From: Actinomycetota bacterium
Lineage (GTDB): Bacteria; Actinomycetota; Humimicrobiia; Humimicrobiales; Humimicrobiaceae
Length of the DNA: 15,505 nucleotides
NCBI GenBank assembly: GCA_003155275.1
Contig: PMCC01000049.1
Location: 424 to 15,928, forward strand
Direction of reading: 5' to 3'
Part shown: piece by piece, positions 7,977-14,557 of the stretch
How the letters are laid out: each line of letters starts with the position of its first letter
How positions within the stretch are numbered: the first letter of the stretch is position 1
Made by a program: the position numbers and the translations under genes
The notes under the pieces: model-generated
The model's database searches: none
The model's input: the letters and a program-made list of their open reading frames with translations, nothing else
What the model was told of the DNA's origin: nothing

Positions 7977-8966
7977 TTAGAACCAGCTAAACTTATCTGC
8001 ATTATCTTTTGTAACGATTGACATGGGCAGATATATTAAAGGGTCAACCTTTTCTCCCTTAAGTATCTTGTCCATTGTTTCAACACCTAATGCGCCTTCA
8101 GCACCAGGATCCTGTGACGATGTGCCATAAATATATCCGTCCATCAGACCCTGATAAATACTTTTATTGGAACCTGCACAAATGATTGGGATCTCGCCTG
8201 CTTTTTTCCCTGCAGCTTTCAGAGCAGCCATAGCGCCAGCTGCAGAACCGCCATCGTGACATATTATACAATTAATTTTATCGCCATATTTTGTCAACAT
8301 GTCTGTCGTTTTAGCCAATGCTTTATCAGAATCAAAATCTGCATTTTGCTTATCCAACCATACAAAACCGGTCCCTGCGAATTTTTCATCAAAGGCCTGG
8401 TTAAAGAGGATTGTCTGTGAATGCCCTGCTGTACCTTCAACTGCAACCAGGTTAGCCTTTTTGTCAGGGAACAATTTGAATAATAACTCAGCCATATTAT
8501 ATCCATGCTGTATTACGTCCGGGCCAACATAATAAGGTACATTATTCTTTTTCAATGCATCCAGTGTGTAGTTATTGACTACTATATACGGAAATCCTTT
8601 TAATGCTTCAATAACCGGGACTGATCCGTCAACATCTGCCGGGAAGTAAATAAAGCCATTATCCTCCGTTACAGCAAGCTTTGCCTGCTCAAGTTGCTTT
8701 TGCTGGTTTCCTTCACCGTCTAAAACCTGTAATTCAATACCAAGTTCTTTTGCTTTTGCAATTGCAGCAGGATTATAGACTGCGCAATATGGAGCTGTAT
8801 AATATGCATTAGACAAAATTACTTTTTTGGCAGCAACAGCTGCTGTTGTTGCTGCGGCTGCGGCAGTTGTTTCTGTTGCAGCAGCCTTGCAGCCTGCAAG
8901 CGGTATGCTTACCAGGATGGCAACTGCCAATACCACAGATAGAATTAATGTTAATTTTCTTTTCAC
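7977..8966 (-). CDS. Sugar-type ABC transporter substrate-binding lipoprotein (Peripla_BP_4-like)
   Basis: The start is GTG (8966-8964), preceded by AAGGGG 5 nt upstream. Residues 1-26 form a lipoprotein signal: basic MKRK, a hydrophobic core and the lipobox PLAGC with C26 as the lipidated residue. A low-complexity Ala/Thr linker follows (about 28-46). The mature part is a periplasmic-binding-protein type I fold: VILSNAYYTAPYC, GNQQKQLEQAKLAV, FIYFPADVDGSVPVI (first lobe), VVNNYTLD, then VGPDVIQHGYNMAELL, GTAGHSQTILFNQAF and ICHDGGSAAGAMAAL with a C-terminal GTSSQDPGAEG. Homologues bind sugars, sugar alcohols or other small ligands and deliver them to RbsA/RbsC-type importers. It is the first gene of the minus-strand operon, so its expression starts at the promoter/operator at 9141-9097. 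Its ligand cannot be inferred with confidence. Confidence 0.93.
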   Translation of the reverse strand: MKRKLTLILSVVLAVAILVSIPLAGCKAAATETTAAAAATTAAVAAKKVILSNAYYTAPYCAVYNPAAIAKAKELGIELQVLDGEGNQQKQLEQAKLAVTEDNGFIYFPADVDGSVPVIEALKGFPYIVVNNYTLDALKKNNVPYYVGPDVIQHGYNMAELLFKLFPDKKANLVAVEGTAGHSQTILFNQAFDEKFAGTGFVWLDKQNADFDSDKALAKTTDMLTKYGDKINCIICHDGGSAAGAMAALKAAGKKAGEIPIICAGSNKSIYQGLMDGYIYGTSSQDPGAEGALGVETMDKILKGEKVDPLIYLPMSIVTKDNADKFSWF

Positions 8967-9096
8967 TTTTACCCCTTTTCTTTTCTTTATTACTTGTGAT
9001 GCATTTTTGCAACTGTCGGCTTCATTTTTAGGCTATTATACCTGCCATCACCTCCCCGATACCTAAAATTTTTATTCAAAAATATTTAAATTTTTA

Positions 9097-9112
9097 TTGG
9101 CAACGTTACCAA
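9097..9112 (-). promoter_or_regulatory. LacI-type operator, copy 2 (importer operon and lacI)
   Basis: On the minus strand this reads TTGGTAACGTTGCCAA, identical to the copies at 848-863 and 10437-10452 but facing the importer operon. It lies just downstream of the importer -10 box, covering its expected transcription start, and at the same time overlaps the likely -35 box (TTGGCA, 9097-9102) of the divergent lacI gene. One bound repressor could thus switch off both directions and autoregulate lacI. Confidence 0.85.
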
Positions 9113-9126
9113 TATTATAGTATAAT
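9097..9126 (+). promoter_or_regulatory. Likely promoter of the LacI regulator gene
   Basis: TTGGCA (9097-9102), an 18-nt spacer and a perfect TATAAT (9121-9126) face the lacI gene. The predicted start near 9132-9134 is only 1-3 nt before the ATG at 9135, implying a leaderless or nearly leaderless mRNA. The -35 box is embedded in the operator. Confidence 0.5.
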
Positions 9127-9141
9127 AGGTAATTATGTCAA
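9114..9141 (-). promoter_or_regulatory. Sigma-70-type promoter of the importer operon
   Basis: On the minus strand a perfect TTGACA (9141-9136), a 16-nt spacer and a perfect TATAAT (9119-9114) stand immediately before operator copy 2. The -35 box lies within the first three codons of the divergent lacI gene. The resulting leader before the GTG start is about 140 nt and AT-rich. Confidence 0.7.
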
Positions 9142-10190
9142 GTAAAAACGTGGACAAAACTCAAAAAAGCGAAAATATCGATATTAAATATATTGCGAGA
9201 GTTTCAGGTGTGTCTTCTTCCACTGTTTCCAGGGCGTTAAGGGGAGACCCGGCCGCCAATAAAAAAACTGCGGACAGGGTATTAAAAATCGCAAAAGAGT
9301 TGAACTATTACCCTAACTTGCTTGCAAAAGGCCTGCGGGATAAAAAAACAAAAACTATAGGCATTATTTTAAATGACCTGAAAAACCCTCTTTACTATGA
9401 GACAATTAAAGTCATTGAGGAAATACTGAATGACATTGATTACTCAATGATCCTGTGCGATTCAAACTTTGATCTGAGACTTGAAAGAAAAAATATTATT
9501 ACAATGCTTTCAAAAGGTGTAGATGGAATAATTATTTCTCCTGTTAATATAGAATCTGAAAATATTGACCTCATCAGAAAACAGGGATTAAATACTGTCT
9601 ATATTGATTTTGCACCTGAATTTGAAAATGTAAACTATGTGCATGTGAGCCATGAACATGCTGCATTCATCGCAACAGAATATTTGATTAGGTGCGGGCA
9701 TAAGAAGATACTTCTTCTTAACGGTCCCTCCCAGCTTTCTGTTTCAGAAGACTTTCTAAAAGGATATTTACAGTCTTTGAAAAACCATAAACTAAAAGTT
9801 ATAAAGCAGCATATAATATCTACCGAATTGTCTCTTGAAAGTGGTTATAAAGCTATAAAGAAACTTTTTCCCTCGAAAGAACCCGGCAATCTCAATGACT
9901 TTACCGCAGTTTTATGCTTAGGCGATATGCTTGCCATAGGTGTTTATAAAGCATCCAAAGAAATCGGGTTTAAAATCCCGGATGATTTAAGCGTTATGGG
10001 TTATGATAATATTTTTATGACTTCTTACCTGTCTCCCCCATTAACCACGATACACGCTCCCAAAATAAGAATAGGTGAATTGGGTATAAAAATACTGCTT
10101 GACCGGATTGAAGGCAGGGACAAAGAATCTCACAGGATAATTTTGGATGTAAGGCTGGTAGAGAGAGAATCTGTAAAAAAGTTAACATAA
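9135..10190 (+). CDS. LacI-family transcriptional regulator
   Basis: The 351-residue repressor has an N-terminal helix-turn-helix (about 17-36: IKYIARVSGVSSSTVSRAL) preceded by a 14-residue hydrophilic extension. A hinge segment YPNLLAKGLRD (59-69) is of the type that inserts into the central CpG of the operator. The effector-binding core (from about 75, TIGIILNDLKNP) is of the periplasmic-binding-protein type and ends with SVMGYDNIFMTSYLSPPLTTIHAP, the usual dimer/effector region. The start at ATG 9135 is kept because the reading frame upstream has no better start; only a weak AGG (9127-9129) precedes it. It is divergent from the importer operon and central to three copies of a LacI-type palindrome, so it is the obvious local regulator, most simply a repressor released by the imported compound or a product of it. 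Family and DNA-binding role are firm; the effector is unknown. Confidence 0.93.
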   Translation: MSSKNVDKTQKSENIDIKYIARVSGVSSSTVSRALRGDPAANKKTADRVLKIAKELNYYPNLLAKGLRDKKTKTIGIILNDLKNPLYYETIKVIEEILNDIDYSMILCDSNFDLRLERKNIITMLSKGVDGIIISPVNIESENIDLIRKQGLNTVYIDFAPEFENVNYVHVSHEHAAFIATEYLIRCGHKKILLLNGPSQLSVSEDFLKGYLQSLKNHKLKVIKQHIISTELSLESGYKAIKKLFPSKEPGNLNDFTAVLCLGDMLAIGVYKASKEIGFKIPDDLSVMGYDNIFMTSYLSPPLTTIHAPKIRIGELGIKILLDRIEGRDKESHRIILDVRLVERESVKKLT

Positions 10191-10436
10191 CACATCAGTA
10201 AATCAGCACTAAATTTTTTACCTTATACTTTTTTAGTTTTACCGTCCATTTGGTAACGTCCCTTTAGGTTATGAGAGCCGCTATCATTTCTATTATCATG
10301 GTAATTTCTGCAAGAACGTTATTTCTAAAAAAATTAAACATCCAGATAACATTCGGCAGTCATTTGGCGTTAGTCCGGCAAACACCCTCCTTTTTGACTA
10401 TTTTTTACTTGACATGCAAATTATTATAATATAATA
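10191..10436. other. Non-coding stretch after lacI with a half-operator and a doubtful small open frame
   Basis: No strong terminator hairpin follows lacI. TTGGTAACGT at 10250-10259 matches the left ten bases of the operator, but the right half is CCCTTT rather than TGCCAA, so it is a half-site. An open frame of 52 codons follows (10271-10429, ATGAGAGCC...), with a hydrophobic N-terminal part and only AGG close to its start. I do not recognise its product, and it runs into the next promoter. It may be chance or a decayed gene. Confidence 0.4.
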
Positions 10437-10437
10437 T
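10409..10437 (+). promoter_or_regulatory. Sigma-70-type promoter of the M24-family gene
   Basis: TTGACA (10409-10414), a 17-nt spacer and TAATAT (10432-10437) sit directly before operator copy 3. The distance from the -35 box to the operator (22 nt) is identical to that at 820-863. A perfect TATAAT at 10430-10435 with a 15-nt spacer is an alternative -10. The leader to the ATG at 10585 is about 140 nt. Confidence 0.65.
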
Positions 10438-10452
10438 TGGTAACGTTGCCAA
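10437..10452 (+). promoter_or_regulatory. LacI-type operator, copy 3
   Basis: TTGGTAACGTTGCCAA is identical over all 16 bases to copy 1 and lies across the expected transcription start of the M24-family gene. This places that gene in the same regulon as the importer and the deacetylase unit. Confidence 0.85.
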
Positions 10453-10584
10453 AATAAACCCCGGTTAAATAGCGGAAGTAATTTTATTTTTAATATTTTA
10501 TTGTTTTTTAAGTTATCAGCCGCTTATTTTTCAATAACATAATAAGTCCGGTTTAAAATCATTTAAAGCAAGAAGGAGTAAAAG

Positions 10585-11757
10585 ATGATCGAAGCTAAAG
10601 AATTTAAAAGAAGGAAAGACAATGCAGTTAACATTTTAAAGAAGAATAATCTCAAAGGCGCATTGATTTATTATGATGAATTAAATATTGGCAATGGATG
10701 GTATCTTTCAGGGTGGTGCCCACAGTTTGAGAGCGGATGCATCCTGATAACTGATAGCGGTGCTGCATATATATTGGGAGGGCCGGAGTCAGAGCCATTT
10801 GCAAAAATGGATTCCACTATAAAGGAAACAAGGAACATGAATGTTTTTATGGTTCCGGATGAAGAATACCCGATGGCAACGATAGTGACCTTTAAAGAAG
10901 TGTTTAATGAGGTCTTCGGAAAGACGGATTTGGACAGGATAGGGATCGTAGGCATGAATGCAATGCCTTACGGTGTTTATAAAGCGCTGACAGATGACAT
11001 AAAAGGGATAAAGCTTATAGATATTACATCGGAATACGAAACCTTAAGGATTATAAAATCACAATATGAGCTTGATTTGATGCAAAAATCCTTTTCCATT
11101 ACAGACGGCGCTTTTAAAGATATGTATGCTGCAATCAAAGACGGAGTCAGCGAAATATATGTTGCTGGCATAGCAGACGGAAAATTAAGGACAGGTGGGG
11201 CCAACTGGTTTGGTTTTAAAACTATCATGGCTGCCGAAGAAAGAAGCAATGGAGTAGTTCCAACAGCGTCAAGCAGGATATTAAGAAATGGTGAAATGGT
11301 TTTGACAGGCTGCAGCGCCAGATATGAAGGTTATGCATCAGCTGCAGGTTATTCAGCTATCGTCGGCGGCAAGCCGTCAAGCCAGCAGAAAGATTTTTTA
11401 AAAATGCTCGCAGAAGCATACCTCTTAACCAGGGAAATGTTAAAACCCGGAATGGTCGGAAAAGAAAATTATGCAAAGATAAAAAAATACTTTGCTGATA
11501 AAGGCGGTTATGAAAAATATGTGGTATGCCCGTTTGTCCATACATGCGGGCTCCATGAGGCTGAAGCTCCATTCTTTGGGCCAAACAGCAATGATGTTAT
11601 TGTGCCGAATATGGCGATAAATATAGATGTCAGCTTATGGAGTGTCCCAAAATTTAACGGTTCAAGGTTTGAAACAGGATATATTATAGAGGAAAAAGGA
11701 ATTAAGCCATTTTCTCCTTACATGGATAAAATGATTGAAAATGTGATGAATCTATAG
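10585..11757 (+). CDS. M24/creatinase-fold protein (Xaa-Pro aminopeptidase-like) with degenerate metal site
   Basis: The 390-residue protein has the two-domain architecture of Xaa-Pro aminopeptidases and creatinase: an N-terminal creatinase-like domain (about 1-150) and a C-terminal pita-bread domain (about 160-390). Anchors are KSQYELDLMQKS (158-169), GEMVLTGCSARYEGYAS (236-252), FVHTCGLHEAEAP (317-329) and SRFETGYIIEEKG (360-372). The usual metal ligands are partly lost: the first two aspartates align with G242 and A253, and the first glutamate with D348. H319 and E363 remain. The normally conserved substrate histidine region reads VPTAS. A metal-dependent peptidase is therefore unlikely; creatinase is a known metal-free member that cleaves a C-N bond. 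The SD AAGGAG (10573-10578) is 6 nt before the ATG. It is a single gene under operator copy 3. Fold is firm; activity is open. Confidence 0.85.
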   Translation: MIEAKEFKRRKDNAVNILKKNNLKGALIYYDELNIGNGWYLSGWCPQFESGCILITDSGAAYILGGPESEPFAKMDSTIKETRNMNVFMVPDEEYPMATIVTFKEVFNEVFGKTDLDRIGIVGMNAMPYGVYKALTDDIKGIKLIDITSEYETLRIIKSQYELDLMQKSFSITDGAFKDMYAAIKDGVSEIYVAGIADGKLRTGGANWFGFKTIMAAEERSNGVVPTASSRILRNGEMVLTGCSARYEGYASAAGYSAIVGGKPSSQQKDFLKMLAEAYLLTREMLKPGMVGKENYAKIKKYFADKGGYEKYVVCPFVHTCGLHEAEAPFFGPNSNDVIVPNMAINIDVSLWSVPKFNGSRFETGYIIEEKGIKPFSPYMDKMIENVMNL

Positions 11758-12071
11758 TGTAAGTGCAGAATCCATGTGGGAGGTTATTAATTTCCTGTAA
11801 CAGATGTTATAAATATATAATAGATGCATATAGTGGATACTGTTATTCTAAAACTGAAATAGTTAACTTAAAGTAGATGTTATAAATGTTTAACATTATT
11901 GACATTGGGTATTAAAAGTATCCAATGGAGTGGTTAATTTGTCTTACCGCTTAGTTTATTTATTTTAATTTTAGAACAAAAAATATTAGTAATCAGGGAA
12001 TAAATAATCTGTATGGCCCATATGTCCCCCACATGCTGCAGTCATTAAAATCCATTTGGATTAATAAATAT
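11758..12071. other. Non-coding gap between convergent genes with small repeats
   Basis: No gene is visible in this AT-rich 314-bp gap. It contains a direct repeat of AGATGTTATAAAT (11802-11814 and 11875-11887), a 9-bp hairpin CATTGGGTA/TATCCAATG with one G-U pair (11903-11927) lacking a T run on either side, and a short AATCC/GGATT stem (12049-12062) next to the glycoside hydrolase stop. Either stem could end transcription weakly; none is a convincing intrinsic terminator. Confidence 0.4.
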
Positions 12072-14189
12072 TTACAGCCACAGCCAGCCCAATGCTTCCA
12101 CACCCAAATAAATTTGTTTGTTGTCCTGAACTTCAGGGTTTAACAGATTGCGGATGACGCGTTTTATCTCATGATATGGGAACATGCTTACTTTTGTGCC
12201 GCTTGCATCAATAATATCTGTATCAAAAAACATTGCCCTGGCAAGGCTGAAATCTTTTTCATTGTAATAATCCATTTCTTTTAAGTTTTTAAGCTTATCC
12301 TGCTCTGTTGAAGCACTGTTGTATTTTATTGAACTTAAGCACATTTCATAAATATATAAATTTCGCCTGTGCGCGTTTTCAATCTTGTCAAAATGTTTGT
12401 AATAGATTTTAAGCTCATCATCATTTTCTATTTTGTTTTTTATGCCGATTATCCTATTCAATATATCAGGCCATTGCATTTTAGCCTGCTCGATAGCTTT
12501 AATATCCCTCTCCTCCACCTTATTTCTCTGGAACGGAAACTCTGAAGTAAATATTGAAATCTGGCTTTCATGAATGGTTAAAATATTTTTTAATATAAAT
12601 AATATATCGTCTTTCATCTCCTTCCCAAAAACAGCCTCAATGGCATAATCGTAGAAATCCTTCCCTTCCATACTGGAATTCCACCCATAGCCGGCATGTA
12701 CAAAAAAATGCAAAAAGAAACCATAAAATTCAAACATATAACCGTTTATACCCTTAGCCTGTGATTTTGCCGAACCCTTGTGCTGCCTTATATCGTTATC
12801 TATATTCTGGCCATTGATCTCTTCTTCGCTTCTTAGAATGTTACTGTTAAAAATCCTGTAGAGCCTGCCCATACATGAAGAAATTGCATTGGCTTCCGCA
12901 TCCCTTGCACAAATCCTATCCTTTCCAAAAACATTTATCCATTTTTCAAACTCTTCCTCGCCTACATACAAGCCCGGGGCCCAGTACAGGGAAACATCCT
13001 TTGGTATACTTTCTTCACATTTTTTTAAGTATCCCGGATCTTTCCTGAGAGGCGGCTCCCTCCAGGCCCTCAGGCCGACCCGGCATTCCGGATTTTCACT
13101 TTTAATTTCCTTATACAGGATTTTTAAAAGCCTGTAATTTGCAAGATGCTTTGCTTCCCCGGCTGAATCTGTATTTTCAAGATATTTTTTTTTGCATTTT
13201 TCACAGTTGCAAAACCAGAAAGCTTCCTCACTTTCTTCAAAAATAATTCCATCAAAACCGATGCCGGTGATTCGTCTCACTGAAGCTTTTAAATATTCAA
13301 TAGTATCTTTATCGCTAAGGCAAAGGGTATCAAAATCATTAATAAACTTACTACCTTGCGGCATTTTCATTCTTTTTTCCCGGTGCACGTTTGCATATCC
13401 GCCGCTATATGAATTAAGGCCGATATAGGCATGGATATTAATTGATAAATCATGCGCATAACCTATTAAATCCGGCAAAAACTCTTTTACAATATTGGGA
13501 TGCGTATACCTGATCTCTATCCAGTTTTTGCTTTCTTCGTTCCAAACTTTCATTTTAAAATCTTTTAAAGTTGTTTCAGGATATTCTTTAAATTCAAATG
13601 GCCAGTACCCATACATGCACAAGTTGAGCTGGTTTATCTTAAAGTCAGAGCAATAATCAAGAAAAGATTTCCAGTCGTTAAAATTCCAGAGCTGCATGTC
13701 AAATCCCACCCTGCCATAGCCGGCATACCAGGCAAATGTGGGCGATAACGCTCTTTGCTCGACATCGGGGTAATCCAGAATGTAAAAATCAGGGATTGCA
13801 AAACCTCCATTTGTATTTTTCTTTATCAGCTGCTTTAGCGATGAAAAAGCATTTAAAATACCGGCTTTCGTTGAAAAATAAATATTTATATTATTGTCTT
13901 TCCCCTGGATTATATAACCCTGTTTTAAAAACAAAACATGGTATTTTTCATCGACTTCACCGGTGTCGAGTTTATTACAGATATTTACAACCAATGACCC
14001 CATTCGTTTTTCGATATCAAAACGAACTTTGATGCCAAGAAAATCCCTTATTTTTAAATTAATTATTTTATTAATATCCTCGGTCAAATCTGCGGGACAA
14101 TCCCGAAAACTTATTACAATGTCCTCAAATACCGACCTGGGTTTTTCGTCAATGGCTACTCTTTTTGGCACTGGCAGCAGCTTGTACAT
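12072..14189 (-). CDS. Putative glycoside hydrolase, GH20-like N-terminal domain plus TIM barrel
   Basis: The 705-residue protein has no signal peptide, so it is cytosolic unless exported otherwise. Residues 1-145 resemble the non-catalytic alpha/beta domain (Glyco_hydro_20b type) found before GH20 and GH67/GH84-like barrels: the NINIYFSTKAGILNAFSSLKQL-like helix is followed by IPDFYILDYPDVEQRAL. Residues about 146-480 look like a (beta/alpha)8 barrel: LDYCSDFKINQLNL, GYAHDLSINIHAYIGLN, GFDGIIFEESEEAFWF (311-326). Acidic residues E318/E319/E321/E322 in that strand are the best catalytic candidates, though the classical GH20 D-E pair is not clear. CNCEKC (327-332) may bind a metal or be structural. 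The C-terminal 200 residues are helical and charged. The SD GGAGG (14200-14196) is 6 nt before the ATG. It is transcribed alone, with no LacI-type operator in front. I cannot name the exact family or substrate; amino-sugar or uronic-acid glycosides are guesses. Confidence 0.7.
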   Translation of the reverse strand: MYKLLPVPKRVAIDEKPRSVFEDIVISFRDCPADLTEDINKIINLKIRDFLGIKVRFDIEKRMGSLVVNICNKLDTGEVDEKYHVLFLKQGYIIQGKDNNINIYFSTKAGILNAFSSLKQLIKKNTNGGFAIPDFYILDYPDVEQRALSPTFAWYAGYGRVGFDMQLWNFNDWKSFLDYCSDFKINQLNLCMYGYWPFEFKEYPETTLKDFKMKVWNEESKNWIEIRYTHPNIVKEFLPDLIGYAHDLSINIHAYIGLNSYSGGYANVHREKRMKMPQGSKFINDFDTLCLSDKDTIEYLKASVRRITGIGFDGIIFEESEEAFWFCNCEKCKKKYLENTDSAGEAKHLANYRLLKILYKEIKSENPECRVGLRAWREPPLRKDPGYLKKCEESIPKDVSLYWAPGLYVGEEEFEKWINVFGKDRICARDAEANAISSCMGRLYRIFNSNILRSEEEINGQNIDNDIRQHKGSAKSQAKGINGYMFEFYGFFLHFFVHAGYGWNSSMEGKDFYDYAIEAVFGKEMKDDILFILKNILTIHESQISIFTSEFPFQRNKVEERDIKAIEQAKMQWPDILNRIIGIKNKIENDDELKIYYKHFDKIENAHRRNLYIYEMCLSSIKYNSASTEQDKLKNLKEMDYYNEKDFSLARAMFFDTDIIDASGTKVSMFPYHEIKRVIRNLLNPEVQDNKQIYLGVEALGWLWL

Positions 14190-14260
14190 ATTAATCCTCC
14201 ATTATTATATTATGCCATTAAAATACATCTTTGCTTTTTACATTTTAATTCCTAACAATT

Positions 14261-14278
14261 AGTTTTAGCAACAAAACT
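14261..14278. repeat. Small inverted repeat upstream of the glycoside hydrolase gene
   Basis: AGTTTT-AGCAAC-AAAACT is a perfect 6-bp inverted repeat with a 6-bp spacer, about 70 bp before the glycoside hydrolase start. It could be a binding site for a regulator other than the LacI protein of this locus, but at this size in AT-rich DNA chance is possible. Confidence 0.25.
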
Positions 14279-14311
14279 TTACTTAATTTAAAAGCGGAGC
14301 TTGAAATATGA

Positions 14312-14459
14312 AATCTGAATGAGAGGATTGATAATCTGTTAGCAGGCCTCCAACCCACCGGAAGAAAAACAATGGGGGGAAACGGCGCTTGCCCTGTTGA
14401 ATGCAGTTCTTTTCTTTGCTAGAATAGACACAGCATTAAAGGACCAGGGCAAGACTTAG
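14312..14459 (+). pseudogene. Possible short gene relic with an inverted repeat
   Basis: This stretch is visibly richer in G+C than the flanking intergenic DNA and reads like protein in two overlapping frames: NLNERIDNLLAGLQPTG (from 14312) and, one frame over, EEKQWGETALALLNAV continuing to FFARIDTALKDQGKT and a TAG stop at 14457-14459. Neither has a convincing start and SD. CTTGCCCTG (14388-14396) and CAGGGCAAG (14445-14453) form a perfect 9-bp inverted repeat within it. I do not recognise the product. A frameshifted remnant of a gene or mobile element is possible, as is a structured RNA or chance. Confidence 0.3.
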
Positions 14460-14557
14460 GTGAAAAGAATAGGACTAAAAAGTAATATGTTATTGGTATT
14501 GTATAGCATCAAATATTCTGAAATTAAAATGAAAATGTAATATAAAGAGGATAAAAT

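Noticed and set aside
8820..8890. GCAGCA/GCTGCTGTTGTT-like repetitive tract as a repeat array or phase-variable microsatellite
   Set aside because: It encodes the Ala/Thr linker after the lipobox. The repeats are imperfect and in multiples of three, so length change would not shift the frame.
10310..10327. AACGTT-centred sequence (GCAAGAACGTTATTTC) as a further LacI operator
   Set aside because: Only the central six bases agree; the TTGG and CCAA arms are absent.
11903..11927. Hairpin CATTGGGTA/TATCCAATG as terminator of the M24-family gene
   Set aside because: It is about 150 nt past the stop, contains a G-U pair and has no T run on either strand.
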